A stretch of DNA of 64,000 nt from Paenarthrobacter nitroguajacolicus JCM 14115 (GCA_001313365.1 BBFS01000002.1:1-64000), one strand, 5' to 3'; positions 11,275-22,860 are shown, counted from the first letter of the stretch. Program-made: numbers and translations. The notes: generated from the sequence alone by a model not told the origin.

Positions 11275-11296
11275 GTGCCCGAGGTGGGACTCGAAC
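11275..11296 (-). repeat. tRNA-Leu-like 3' end fragment, possible att site
   Basis: Read on the minus strand, these 22 bases give GTTCGAGTCCCACCTCGGGC followed by AC. That is a T-loop (TTCGAGT), a T-stem 3' strand (CCCAC), an acceptor 3' strand (CTCGGGC) and a discriminator A, as in actinobacterial leucine tRNAs. The 5' side of the T-stem is not complementary and no anticodon arm is present, so this is not a functional tRNA. Such 3' fragments are left where integrases insert into tRNA genes. No integrase is visible nearby. Confidence 0.45.
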
Positions 11297-11385
11297 GGGA
11301 TTCCAAGGCTTGGCAACACCGGGAACTCCCGGAAACATGAGGAATCCGGGCCAGTCCGGCGGCTGTACGGGCCAGTCTGAGACGG

Positions 11386-11417
11386 AAGGTGTGGACACTG
11401 TCCACACCTTCTTTTTT
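11386..11417 (+). terminator. Terminator-like palindrome with T-run
   Basis: AAGGTGTGGACA (11386-11397) is complementary to TGTCCACACCTT (11399-11410), followed by CTTTTTT. The form is rho-independent on the plus strand, although no gene that it would end is evident. Confidence 0.6.
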
Positions 11418-11822
11418 GGCTCGACAGAGCACCGAAAAGCGGGGACTTGACGCGTCTCTGCGCACTCAAAGCCTGCGCCAGAGAGTCGGTGCTGCCGTCT
11501 CTGCAGATTGCCTGCTGGACGGTAGCTCTCAGTGCACGCGAGCCGCCGGTCAGGATGAGGCACCGACCTTTAAGGCCTGACTTCCGCCGGCCGTTACGAC
11601 AACTCAAAACGCGACGACACTCAACCCGCCAGAACGATGAATAGCTCGACACAGTAGCTGCACCTCCTTCATCGATTACATGGCGGAGACGACACCGAAC
11701 ATCATGACAAGACCTCCCGACCGTGCCGTCGACAGAATGTCCGTTATTGGATGGTCAGACGAAAGCAGGATCAGCGCAGGCTGCGTTCGATAGGTTCGCT
11801 GGTCGACGCACCACCGGGCGGC

Positions 11823-13300
11823 CTAGCCACGCGAAATCGCCGATCCATCCTTTGCCGGCATCTTGAGCGTATTGCTCTCTTTGTCACCTGCAGGCATGGC
11901 GATAATGGCGACAACGGTCAGTACGGCGCTGACCAGTACGGCGATGAAGACAGCAGTTGACGCCGACACGATCGTCTGGGGATCGGACTCCCCCCCGCCT
12001 GGAACACGCGCATAGATCGCATTGGCCACTGCCCCCCCGAAGACGGCGACACCGACAGAGCTGCCGATCGACCGTGCAAATAGATTAGTACCGGTAACTA
12101 CGCCCCCCCGCTCGTTCCATTCGACGCTGGTCTGCGCGGCAATGAGGCTAGGCGTCGCTACCAGCCCCAGCCCGAGCCCGACGACGAAGCACCCCGTTGC
12201 CACCACCAAAACGTTGGGTGCAGCGGCGGTAAGCGCAAGGAAAGCTGTGCCGATGACCGTAACCGAGATGCCCAGCAGGGCCGTGTTCCGGAATCCGATG
12301 CGGAAATAGAAGCGGCCCGCTTGCGACGCGCTGATTGGCCAACCGATGGTCAGTGCTGCCAACGCGAGCCCGGCCAGTATCGGGGAGGTTTTAGCGGCTC
12401 CCTCAAGGAAGGTGGGAACGTAGGTGGTGAGGCCGAACATGACTGCACCGACGCCGGCAGAGGTTAGCGCGGTCGTTGCGAGCAAACGGCGGGACACAAC
12501 CCATGCAGGCAAAATCGGCTCCGCGGCGCTCCGTTCTGCGAGTATGAACGTGGCCAACAGCAGGGCCCCCCCGGCGGCAAAGATGGCCAGCTGATGAACG
12601 AGTCCCACGCCCACGCCTGGCCACCCCCCCCAAGCGCGCCAAGAATGAGCAGCTCAGCGCCAACGTCAGCAGTATCGCCCCTAAATAGTCGACCCTATGC
12701 TTGGTACGTTCGATACTCTCGTGGAACGATCGAATCAGCATCCACCCAGCCAAGAGGCAAAGCGGGATGTTCACCAGAAAAATCCCACGCCAGATGCCGA
12801 ACGAGGCGAATACGCCCCCCAAGGTGGTCCAACAACCGACGAAAGTGCCCAAACACTAGCAAGGTAGCCCTGGACCTTCGCCCTCTCAGCCACGGAGTAG
12901 ATATCTCCGACGACAGTCATGGACATCGGCAGCACGGCTCCCGCCCCCCCTAGGCCTTGAAGAACACGGAATGCAATGAGTGCAGGCATGCTCCACGCCA
13001 CTCCGCAGAGGATTGAACCGAGAAGGAAGAGTCCAATGCCGCTAAGAAGTACCGGCTTACGGCCAACGACGTCCGAAAGCTTCGCGTAGACCGGCACGGA
13101 AACGGCCTGCGCCAAAAGATAGGCGGAAAAAAGCCACGGAAAGGAGCTGAAGCCGCCAATTTCGTCCACAATCGAGGGGACGGCCGTCGCAACAATCGTC
13201 GAATCAATTGCCACCAGGCCCGTCGAAAGCATCAATGCTATAAGGATGGGGGGCCGCGCCGCGACCGAAAGCCCACACCCTCCGCAGTCACTGCCGTCAT
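11823..13300 (-). CDS. MFS drug/metabolite exporter, DHA2 (EmrB/QacA) family
   Basis: Repaired protein of ~490 aa with about 14 hydrophobic segments. N-terminal landmarks are ALMLSTGLVAIDSTIVATAVP (helix 1, motif D1) and AKLSDVVGRKPVLL (motif A), then FRVLQGLGGAGAVLP (motif B) and a motif-C-like ASVWALSSVVGPPWGA. Proton-driven efflux across the cytoplasmic membrane is the family role. Start ATG at 13300 gives MTAVTAEGVGFRSRRG before helix 1. Breaks lie at G/C runs near 13245, 12815 and 12622. It is separately promoted from the MHS permease upstream. Confidence 0.82.
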
Positions 13301-13547
13301 ATGAATTCGTTCCTTTCCCACGGCAGATGATTGCCCAGAATTAATGTCGTTCATCGGAGATCCATCGCATCGATGGTTAATTGCCGAAATACTCAATTAA
13401 GGCTAGTGGGTTGTAGAGCGGGTAAGATATGGCTTTCCACGACAAAAAGGTCCGAATAGGCGCCATCTTATTGTCCTGGCGGGGGGGCTCTGGTCCAAGC
13501 CCCGCCCTCACCACTGTCTCGCGGAATCCGCTAAAGATTAGCTGACG
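13301..13547. promoter_or_regulatory. Intergenic promoter region
   Basis: About 250 bp, locally AT-richer, between the end of the MHS permease and the DHA2 exporter start. It includes GCATCGATGG (~13366) and AATTGCCGAAATACTCAATT (~13380). It likely holds the exporter promoter; no specific regulator can be assigned. Confidence 0.35.
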
Positions 13548-14924
13548 GTCAGTGCGTTAGGTCCCGCCCCTTGGTTTCCGTCAGGAAGAAGACACAGGCT
13601 GCTGTGATGATCCCGGCGACGACGAGGTAGAGGCCACCGACCAGGAAGCCATCGTCGCCGCATAGAGAGCCGTTGCGATCAGGGGCGAGAATCCGCCGCC
13701 CATGGTCTGTCCAAGCTGGTATCCCATTGAAGCACCGCTGTACCTGAATTTAGTGGCGAAGAGCTCACTGATCAATGAGGCCAGCGGCCCATAAATCATT
13801 CCAGCCAATATTGTCCCGACTGTCATTGCGACAGTGATCAAAACGGGATTCTTGGTGTCGATAAGGGCAAACATAGGAAATGCCCAGACGGCGAAAGCCA
13901 CTCCACCAGTGAGAATGACCGGACGACGACCAACGCGGTCGGAGATCGCTGAACTGACCCAGTCACTGAGGCCATAGAAAACGAAAGAAATGGACAAAGC
14001 AATAAGACTTACACCCGCGTCGAGCTGCAGACCAATGGTGATGTAACTCAGCAACCACGTCACCAGGATGTAACCCAGCGTGCCGAACCCAAAACTGATA
14101 CCGGCTGCGAGGAGTAGCTCTTTGGGGTTGGTCTTGATGACTTCGAGAATGGGTTTGCGGGTGGTCTTCCCCTCAGCCTCTGCGGCCTTGAACACCGGTG
14201 TCTCTTTAAGCCGCAGCCGAATGATCAGACCAGTCACGACGAGGATGATCGACAGCAGGAACGGGACTCGCCATCCCCCACGCTTCGAAAGTCTCCGTTG
14301 GCATGAAACTCAAAGCGAAGAGCACACCGGTCGACAGCAGCCCGCCGATCGCTGACGATGCCGGGATCAACCCTGTGTAAAACCCCCCGCTTCTCAGGCG
14401 GAGCCGTCTCACTCACCATCAGAATGGCGCCGCCGCGTTCCCCCGCCGAACGAGAAGCCCTGCACGAACCGCAGAATCACGAGGAAAATCGTTGCCCAAA
14501 AGCCGATAGCGGCATAGGTCGGAAGTAGCCCGATGGCAGTGGTCGAAATCCCGGCGATAAGCAGCATGGCCACCAAGACCCGTTTCCGACCATGCAGGTC
14601 GCCAACGTGTCCTGCTACCAAGCTGCCCAGCGGGCGGGCTATGAAACCGACCGCATAGGTGGTGAAAGAAGCAAGCAGTGCAGCGGTTGGGTCGAAACTC
14701 GGAAAGAACAATTTGCCGAAGACCAAGGCAGCCACCGATCCGTACAGGACGAAATCGTATTGCTCAATAATGTTCCCCCCCACGACGCTGCCGGCAACAG
14801 TGCGGTGCAGTAATTTCTTCTGCTCTGGTCCGAACTCGTTGAATTCTGCGGTGTAGACGTTTGCCACGTCTTTTTCCGCCGTCGATCGATTTGTCAGCAG
14901 GGCCTGCGTCTTCGTTGTCCGCAT
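13548..14924 (-). CDS. MHS-family metabolite:H+ symporter (MFS)
   Basis: Repaired protein of ~455 aa resembling ShiA/KgtP/ProP-type symporters. It has GNIIEQYDFVLYG in helix 1, RPLGSLVAGHVGDLHGRKRV (motif A), LRFVQGFSFGG, the central RLRLKETPVF segment and SDRVGRRPV in the second half, ending FFLTETKGRDLTH. The start at 14924 follows GGAGAAC. Breaks near 14435, 14385, 14275 and 13650. It lies between the exporter and a GntR gene next to the 2-oxoacid operon, so it may import the organic acid that operon consumes (inference). Confidence 0.83.
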
Positions 14925-15117
14925 ATGTTCTCCTGGGCTTTTCACCGGCGACAAAGGGTGGCCGGGCTTCGGATGATCTCCGGCGCGAGGTTTCTCTTCT
15001 TCCATCGATCCGGTACGCCGACGCTACTTCGCCCAATCAGGACACGTCAAGAAAAACTCTCACATTAATTTAATCACTCTCATCATGCGCTAGTTATGAC
15101 TAGGCGGAGCAAGCCCG

Positions 15118-15800
15118 CTAGCGCTGCCGATCAAATATTTCAGGGTGATCCAACAGGGCAATGCGTGTTTTGCGGACGTGCATAGCCAGCAATTCCTCCC
15201 CAGAGCGGTTGTCGGCCCGCCGGATAGCCGCTAGCAGTAGCCGATGCTCCAAATTCGTGTCCTCGAGCCCCTCCGAACCGATCAACTGCACGTATGCGCG
15301 CCGATAATGCTGGGTGGTATTCCAGAGCCTCTCCACCATCTCCAACAACGTAGGCATGCCAGCATCCCGAAAGCTCAGCAGGTGGAATTCGCGGTCCAAC
15401 TCGACAAAGTCCTCCACCACTGTGCAATTCTCCATCTCCTCCGCCAGCTGACTAAGCCGATTGATGGTTGCATCACTGACGTTGCCAATGGCCTGCCCCC
15501 CCAGTGCGAGGGGTTCAATTCGTTCGCGGATCAGATATGTTTCCTGGCACTCAGCGAGGTTCATGGAACTCACCCAGCCCCCCCGGAAGACGCTACGAGC
15601 GTGACGAGACCATGCGATTCGAGGATGCGCAACGCCTCACGAATCGGAAGTCTACTGACACCGAATTCTTCGGCGATCTGCTCCTGGCGGATCCTGGTTC
15701 CGGGAGCCAGGTGTCCATCCAGGATCCTTCGGCTCAGTTCGTCTGCGATGCGCTGGCTCGCAGCGCCCGACTTCTTCAACAGCACTTCTTCCGTTGCCAT
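15118..15800 (-). CDS. GntR-family regulator (FadR/FCD subfamily)
   Basis: The N-terminal winged helix is ELSRRILDGHLAPGTRI...IAEEFGVSRLPIREAL with LESHGLVTLV. The C-terminal all-helical FCD domain includes LDREFHLLSFRDAG, and EHRLLLAAIRRAD with later HVRKT supplies the usual metal/ligand-binding His residues. About 225 aa. The frame breaks near 15585 (C6 run). It is divergent from the E1-E2 operon with two TGGATCCA palindromes between, so it likely represses that operon and responds to a small organic acid. Confidence 0.85.
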
Positions 15801-15826
15801 ACATACAGCTTACGCAAACATGGCCC

Positions 15827-15888
15827 AATGGATCCATTCAAGGAACTTTGGCGCGCTTTACTGGGATACTTCCCTTGTATTGGATCCA
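15827..15888. promoter_or_regulatory. Paired GntR operators
   Basis: AATGGATCCATT at 15827-15838 is a perfect 12-bp palindrome. A second copy with the same TGGATCCA core lies at 15881-15888. Their centres are 52 bp apart, very near five helical turns, as expected for cooperative or looping binding. They lie between the GntR start (15800) and the E1 start (15950). Confidence 0.6.
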
Positions 15889-15949
15889 TTTGCTTGCCTA
15901 TGGTGAAACGAACGCAAAAGCGATGCACGAACGCCCATGGGAGCCAAAG

Positions 15950-18175
15950 ATGTCAACCACTACGCCCTTGACCTACTCAACAGAGTGCACAGAGCTGAGC
16001 ACAACCCGTGACGACTGGGATGAGGCAGCTCCCGAGTTGCTCGAATCCATGCTGGTTCACATGCACACCATCCGCATCTTTGAGGAAGTTGTTCTGCAGT
16101 TGGCAGCAGAGGGTCTGGTCCACGGCCCCCCCGCCCATTCCAGCATTGGCCAGGAAGGCGCAGCCGTGGGGTCCATACTCGCGCTGCAGGGAACAGACGG
16201 CGTCAACGGCACCCACCGTGGCCATCACCAGTTCGTGGCCAAAGGTCTGGCCTATCTGTCCCCCCCTAACGGCATGTCGATCATCGACGGCATAAAGAAC
16301 GACCAGATCACCGAGTTCATCCGGCGGACGATGTCTGAGATTTTGGGTCTCAAGGCCGGCTTCAGCGGTGGCCGAGGCGGATCAATGCACCTGCAGTGGC
16401 TTGAGGCCGGAGCCTGGCACTAACGCGATCGTGGGCGGCGGTGTGCCGCTTGCCGCGGGCAATGCCTGGGCTCAGCGCCACGACGCAGAAGTCCACGACG
16501 ACGGCGGGCTGGCGAGCGGTATGGGCGTCACGGTGACCTATTTCGGCGACGGCGCCTCAAATATTGGTTCGACTCTGGAAACACTCAATTTGGCCGCTGC
16601 CTGGCGTCTGCCGCTCTGCTTCTACATCGAAAATAATCTCTATGCCGTCTCCACCCACGTTGCCGACGTCACCGGGGGAACCTCGGCTGGCGGCTCGTGG
16701 GCCCGGCTTCGGCATCAGGTCCTGGCGGGTGGACGGCATGGATCCCCCCCTTGCGGTTTACCTTGCCCAGACGCTGCAGTGGAACACATGCGCGCCGGCA
16801 AGGGTGCAACACTCATCGAGCTGAGACATACCGCTATTTCCACCAGAACGGGCCCTTCCCGGGGGGGAGCGCGTTCGGATATCGCACCAAGGAGGAGGAG
16901 AAGCAGTGGCGTGATCGTGATCCCTTGGCCAAACTGGCCACAGAGATGACCCGGCGAGGCTCCTCACGGACGAACAACTCAGCGACCTCACCACCCACAT
17001 CACTGAGCAAATTACGCGCATTGTTGAAGAAATCACGGAGAAGGACCCGGAAAGCGCCAAAGGTGCCCGCCGGATCCGCCCCCCCGCTCTTTGGCCCGAT
17101 CCCACCTCCGTAGACCGAGATATCAGGAGCGAACCAGCCTTGACCGGCTCATCGCCCGGCGAACCAACCGAAGCCGGGACTGTCGAGCGTCGTTTCGTGG
17201 ATGCCATCGCAGATGTACTCGGTCGCCGAATGGACCTCGACCCGGGCGTCCTGGTTCTCGGCGAGGATGTGCACCGGCTCAAAGGCGGCACCAACGGAGC
17301 CACCCGCGGCCTGAAAGACACTTATCCCGACCGAGTCCTGGGAACTCCCATCAGTGAAAACGCCTTCGCGGGCCTGGCAGGCGGCCTGTCCATGACCGGA
17401 CGCTACAAGCCGGTGGTGGAGTTCATGTACTCGGACTTCCTTTGGGTGGCCGCTGACCAGATTTTCAACCAGATCGGTAAGGCCCGGCATATGTTCGGCG
17501 GCCAGTCCTCCATGCCTGTGGTTCTTAGGTCCAAGGTGGCAATGGGAGCAGGGTATGGATCCCAGCACTCCATGGATCCGGCCGGCGTCTTCGCCAACAA
17601 CCCGGCTGGCGCATCGTGGCGCCGTCAACTCCGCACGACTACATCGGCTGATGAATACCGCTTTGGAGCTCCAGGACCCCGTGCTCATTCTTGAGCACGT
17701 AGACCTCTACGGAACTAAGGGAGCCATTCCTGAAGGGAATCTCGATTACCAGCTGCCTGTTGGCAAGGCTGCGGTGCGCCGGGCAGGGCAAGGCGTCACC
17801 GTCCTGAGCTACCTGAACATGGTGGACGTTTCGCTTCAGGCAGCCGAGCAGCGACTTGCACTCGATCCCGAAATCATTGATCTGCGATGGCTCGACCGAG
17901 CATCTCTGGATTGGGAAACGATCGGTACATCAATCCGGAAAACCAACAACGTCCTGATCGTCGAGCAGGGTGCCCGCGGCACTTCCTACGGCGGATGGCT
18001 GGCTGACGAGATTCAGCGCAGATTCTTCGACCACCTGGATCAGCCCATCCAACGCGTTACGGGCAAGGAAGCCGCTCCAAGCATCTCGAAAGTCCTGGAG
18101 GCTGCCGCCAATGCCGATCATGAGGACGTCCTTGCCGGCTTCGACGAAGTCGCCCGCAATCTCGGCCTTTCCTGA
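15950..18175 (+). CDS. 2-oxoacid dehydrogenase E1, alpha and beta regions (apparently fused)
   Basis: The alpha region has SSIGQEGAAVG, HRGHHQFVAKG, GGRGGSMHL, GGGVPLAAGNAWA and the ThDP motif GDGASNIGSTLE...ENN. The beta region has LGEDVHRLKGGTNG, GTPISENAFAGLAGGLSMTG, PVVEFMYSDF and VLILEHVDLYG. It decarboxylates a 2-oxo acid and passes the acyl group to the lipoyl E2. The frame runs straight from alpha into beta through a C7 run near 17078. If the true run were C6, alpha would stop at 17113 and a TTG at 17140 with AGGAG upstream could start beta, so fusion is likely but not certain. Other breaks near 16410, 16695, 16745, 16825, 16950 and 17607. Start ATG at 15950 follows GGGAG. Confidence 0.82.
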
Positions 18176-18201
18176 ACCGGAACCATCGAAGGACATTCAA
18201 T

Positions 18202-19522
18202 ATGGCAACCATCATCACCATGCCCGCAGTAGTGGCAGACGCCACCGAGGCAGCTCTTCAAGACTGGCTTGTAAAAATAGGCGACACCATCGCAGCCGGT
18301 CAGCCCATCGCTGAGATTGAGACCGAAAAGGCCACTGTGGAACTGCAGGCTGAGTTTCCCGGCACCGTAGGCAGACTGCTGATTCGACCCGGCACTTCCG
18401 TAGGTGTCGGCGAGCCCATTGCTGTGCTCGTCGAAGCCGGCGAAGACGAAGCTTCCATAGACCAACAGATTGCCTCGGCCGGCGGCGCATCGCATAGTCT
18501 CGCAGAACATCCCGTCCCCGAGGACACTGAAGCGCCAACTACCCGCCGGGACACCCGGCCTGCTGCTCCCGATGCAACCCCGGCTTCCTCCAGCCAGGTT
18601 CCTAGTGAGGCTCACGGGTGTTCGGCTCGCCACTGGCCCGCAAACTCGCAAAGGAACTTGGCATCGAGCTTTCAACTTGGCAGGCTCCGGACCCAACGGA
18701 AGGATCCTGCGCGGGGGGATGTCGCAGCTGCCCATACGAAGCGGGCTGCCACCCCCGGAGTCAGCCTCGGGGTCGGGCGGATCCATCGCGCCGTCCCCAT
18801 CGGCTGCGCAGCATGTTCAGGGCGTGCAGAACTTCCAGGACGAGCCTCTGTCCGGCATGCGCAAAGCCATCGCCCGGCGGCTTACGGAGTCGAAGAGCAC
18901 TGTTCCGCACTTCTACGTCTCAATCGACGTGGAAATGGACTCCCTTTTGGCCCTGCGCAAACAGATCAATCAGGACATGTCCGCTCAGGGACAGAAAACA
19001 ACGGTCAACGATCTTGTCCTGAAGGCTTTGGGCGGTGCTCTCGTAGATGTGCCCGCCGCAAATGCGTCATGGCAAGGTGACGCCATACGCCGCTATTCCA
19101 CAGTCGATGTCTCTGTAGCCATCGCGACGACGGACGGCCTCCTTACTCCGGTGGTCCGCGGCCTGGACAATCTTTCCGTCAGCTCATTGGGAAAAGTCAT
19201 GAGCGACTACAAAGAACGGGCCCGCACCGGCCGCATCCGGCAGCAGGAACTGGAAGGCGGGTCCTTCAGCCTGACGAATCTGGGGATGTACGGGGCACGG
19301 GAATTTTCCGCAATTCTCAACCCACCCCCCCAGGCCGGGATCCTGGCCGTTGGGGCAGCCGAGCAACGTCCCGTGGTGCGCGACGGTGAACTGGCAGTTG
19401 CCACTGTCATGAGTTGCACGCTCTCGGCAGACCACCGGGTTGTCGACGGCGCTGTGGCCGCGCAATTGTTGGCCGCATTCAAGAAGCGCATCGAAAGCCC
19501 CCCCTTGAGCATTCTCCTGTAA
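18202..19522 (+). CDS. Dihydrolipoamide acyltransferase E2
   Basis: One N-terminal lipoyl domain (residues ~1-78) carries the modified lysine in EIETEKATVELQ. A Pro/Ala/Thr linker leads to a peripheral-subunit-binding segment SPLARKLAKELGIEL. The catalytic domain contains MRKAIARRLTESKSTVPHFYVS and ends with the active-site SADHRVVDGAVAAQLLAAF. Breaks near 18615 and 18705-18720. It follows E1 by 26 bp. No lipoamide dehydrogenase (E3) gene is in the window, so E3 must come from elsewhere. The final PPLSILL contains an inflated C run. Confidence 0.87.
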
Positions 19523-19586
19523 TCGCATCCCCCCCCACTGAACCTGTTGCGCAAAGACGCGGCAACCAGCGAAAAGGCCTATTTTC

Positions 19587-21278
19587 ATGACACAAGTAAC
19601 GGCAGAGCAAGACGAGTTGCCGGGGGGACCTGCTTCAGGCATCCCGTAAGTCGGCCGGGCACGTCATTGTTGACACTCTCGCGTCCCACGGCATTAGGCG
19701 GGCCCATATAGTACCTGGTGAGAGCTTCCTTGACGTTCTGGATGGTCTTCACGACTCCTCCATCGAAACCATCGTTTGCCGTCATGAGGGCGGTGCCACC
19801 TACATGGCCGAGGCTGACGGTAAAATGAATCAGCTGCCGGGAATTGCGATGGTTACCCGTGGGCCGGGCGCAGCCAATGCCCACGTCGGCCTGCACACCG
19901 CCTGGCAGGACTCCACTCCCATGGTGCTGTTCGTGGGACTGATCCCCTTCGCCCACAGAGACCGGGAGGCCTTTCAGGAGTTCGACATCAAAGCGTGGTT
20001 CGACACCGGCGCCAAACGTGTGATGGTCCTCGATCACGCAGAACGCGCCTCCGAAATCGTCGCTGAAGCCCTCTTCGCGGCCATGAGCGGACGGCCAGGT
20101 CCCGTCGTCGTCGGACTCCCCCGAAGACGTGATCCGCCAGCAGATCCCTGCCGCCCTTCATCCGCCCATTCCGGTCGCTACCGGCGGAATGACCACCGTG
20201 GACGCGGCCGCACTGGGTGAGGCCCTGGCCGCGTCCAAGAAGCCATTATTCGTCACCGGTGGAAACGACTGGACCCAGGAAGGTGCCGACCAGCTCACCG
20301 AATGGCTCGAAAAACACCAGCTCCCCGCTGCAGCTGAATGGCGCACTGAAGGCACCATCCCGTTCAGTTCCCCTTCCTACGTTGGCCCCATCGGTTACGG
20401 CCGGCCCCGCCCCACCTACGACCTCCTTGAAGAAACTGACCTGCTCATCTTCGTTGGCACGGTCCCCGGAGACGTCATCACCGACGGGTTCCTCTGCCGG
20501 CAGGACTGGAACAAGAAGAACTTCCTCGTCACCATCGACCCATCCCTCCGTGGCCGCTCCGGACCCGTCTCCTACCAAATCCTGGCCAAGCCGGACGTCT
20601 TTGTCCGCGACTTGGCAAGATCGACCTTCCCGTGAAGGACGAATGGGTGCATTGGACGTTGAAGATGCGCAGGGAACAAGAGGCCTTCGCTGCGCTCCCC
20701 CCCTCTGCGGTGCCGACGGCGGGTCCCGCGCGGATGGACACCCTGATGGCCAACCTTGTCCCTACTTTGCCTGCCGACGCCATGGTCACCCTCGGCGCCG
20801 GAGAGCACACTAACTGCACATCGCTACTTCCCGACCCAGCGCTACGCCTCGATGATCAGCGCACGCAATGGCTCCATGGGCTACTCCATACCTTCCGCAA
20901 TCGCCGCGTCCTTGGAATACCCGGGCAGGCGAGTGGTGACAATTGCCGGTGACGGGGGGGAATTCCTCATGAACGGCCAGGAATTGGCCACCGCGGCCCA
21001 GTACGGCGCCACTCCCCCTGGTCATCGTTATGGACAACCAGGAATATGGCACCATCCGCACTCACCAGGAAAGGCACTACCCGCAACGGATCTCCGGCAC
21101 CCAGTTGAAGAACCCGGAGTTCGCGCTCATGGCCCAAGCTTTTGGTGGCTTCGGAATCAAAGTAGAACATGATGCAGACGTTCCAGCCGCCATCCAAGCG
21201 GCACTGACTGCCATCGAAGAAGACAACGTGTTTGCCCTCATCCATCTGGTGGTTGAGCAAAGAGTCAAGGCCTACTAA
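19587..21278 (+). CDS. ThDP-dependent decarboxylase/synthase (acetolactate synthase-like family)
   Basis: The repaired ~560-aa enzyme has the three-domain ThDP layout. IVCRHEGGATYMAEA holds the catalytic Glu of the PYR domain, MVTRGPGAANAHVGLHTA follows, the central domain includes PLFVTGGNDW, and the PP domain carries GDGGEFLMNGQELATAAQYG ending in MDNQEYGTIR (GDG...N motif, with an extra G from a run). It might decarboxylate a 2-oxo acid to an aldehyde for the next gene, or perform carboligation. Breaks near 19622, 20120, 20625, 20820 and 21015. Sits between E2 and the aldehyde dehydrogenase. Confidence 0.83.
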
Positions 21279-21344
21279 ACGTTCTCCCGCACCCCCCCTG
21301 CGCGGGCGCCTGTTCCGTCCCTCCAACCCTTAAGGACTTCCTTT

Positions 21345-22860
21345 GATGTCTGTTTCTGCGCTGTCCCCTGCCGTTTCATCTGAACGAGAAGCTGCGCTTC
21401 TCAAGTCCGTTCCCACCGGCCTATTGATAGGTGGGCAGTGGCGTGACGCGTCCGACGGCGGAACGTTCGACGTCCACGACCCATCCACCGGCGCGGTCCT
21501 GGCCACGCTCGCGTCCGCCACGAGTGCCGATGCTGTGGCTGCCCTTGACGCTGCCGACGCTGTGCAGGTTTCGTGGGCGCGGACCGCCCCCCCGCGGGAG
21601 CGTGCCGAGATCCTTCGCCGCGCCTTTGACTTGGTCACTGAACGCACCGAGGACTTCGCGCTGCTGATGACCTTGGAGATGGGCAAGCCATTGGCCGAGG
21701 CGCGGGGCGAAGTCACGTACGGGGCCGAGTTCCTGCGCTGGTTCTCCGAGGAAACCGTCCGCGACTACGGCCGGTACCTCACCACACCCGAGGGCAAGAA
21801 CAAGATCCTGGTCCAACACAAACCCGTGGGTCCGTGCCTGCTCATCACACCGTGGAACTTCCCGCTGGCCATGGCCACCCGCAAGGTCGCCCCCCCGCGA
21901 TCGCCGCCGGCTGCACCATGGTCCTCAAACCCGCCAAACTCACACCGCTGACCGCTCAGTACTTCGCCCAAACCATGCTCGACGCCGGCCTGCCCGCCGG
22001 AGTCTTGAACGTCGTCTCCTCCTCATCCGCTTCAGGAATCTCCGGCCCTTTGCTGGCTGACCCTCGCCTGCGGAAGATCTCCTTCACCGGCTCCACCCCC
22101 GGTAGGCAAACGACTTATGGCAGATGCAGCGCAAAACGTCCTGCGCACCTCCATGGAACTCGGCGGCAACGCCCCCTTTATCGTGTTCGAGGACGCCGAC
22201 CTCGAGGCTGCGGTAGCAGGGGGGGCAATGGCCGCGAAAATGCGGAACATGGGCGAAGCCTGCACCGCGGCCAACCGCTTCCTGGTCCACTCCTCCGTCG
22301 CCGCGGACTTCACCCGCAAGTTCGCGAGTGCCATGGGAGCCCTGGTGACCGGCCGCGGCACCGAACCATCCACCCAAGTCGGTCCGCTGATCGACTCCGG
22401 AGCCCGGGACGACGTGCACGCTCTGGTAAGTGCCGCCGTCGACGCCGGTGCTACCGCCCTCACCGGTGGTAAGCCTGCGGACGGTCCCGGCTACTTCTAC
22501 CCGCCCACGGTGCTCGCGAACGTACCCAACGACGCGGACATCCTCCGCCAGGAAATCTTCGGACCCGTAGCCCCCCCGGTGACCACCTTCGACACCGAAG
22601 AAGACGCCATCCGCCTGGCCAACGCCAGCGAATACGGCCTCGCCTCCTACCTCTACAGCCGCGACATCAACCGTTTACTCAGGGTCGCGGAGCAGATCGA
22701 ATTCGGCATGGTGGGCTTCAACGCAGGCGTCATCTCCAACGCCGCAGCACCCTTCGGCGGAGTCAAACAATCAGGCCTCGGCCGTGAAGGCGGCTCCGAA
22801 GGCATCACCGAATACACCACCACCCAATACATCGGCATCACCGACCCCTACGCAGTCTGA
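21345..22860 (+). CDS. NAD(P)-dependent aldehyde dehydrogenase (succinate-semialdehyde dehydrogenase-like)
   Basis: Repaired length ~490 aa. Landmarks: LLIGGQWRDASDGGTFDVHDP, TLEMGKPLAEARGEV, GPCLLITPWNFPLAMATRK, MVLKPAKLTPLTA, SFTGSTP, the catalytic Glu in MELGGNAPFIVFEDADL, the catalytic Cys in NMGEACTAANRF and QEIFGPV. This GabD-like pattern suggests a short semialdehyde substrate. Breaks at the C7 run near 21893 and near 22101. As the last gene of the operon before a strong terminator, it may oxidise the aldehyde made by the ThDP enzyme. Confidence 0.88.

Larger units (their letters stand above)
10859..11822. other. Gene-poor interval (~960 bp)
   Basis: No open frame here has credible protein character. 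The interval contains a tRNA-like 3' fragment (11275-11296), a terminator-like palindrome (11386-11417) and several inflated G/C runs. It divides the 0.8-10.8 kb genes from the MFS, 2-oxoacid and catabolic regions and could be an island boundary. Confidence 0.5.

Noticed and set aside
11275..11350. Complete tRNA gene
   Set aside because: Only the 3' T-loop and acceptor strand match; there is no anticodon arm or 5' acceptor partner.
11063..11652. Overlapping minus-strand frames in the gene-poor interval
   Set aside because: Low-complexity, Arg/Ser/Trp-rich translations without motifs or ribosome sites; the tRNA-like fragment lies inside them.
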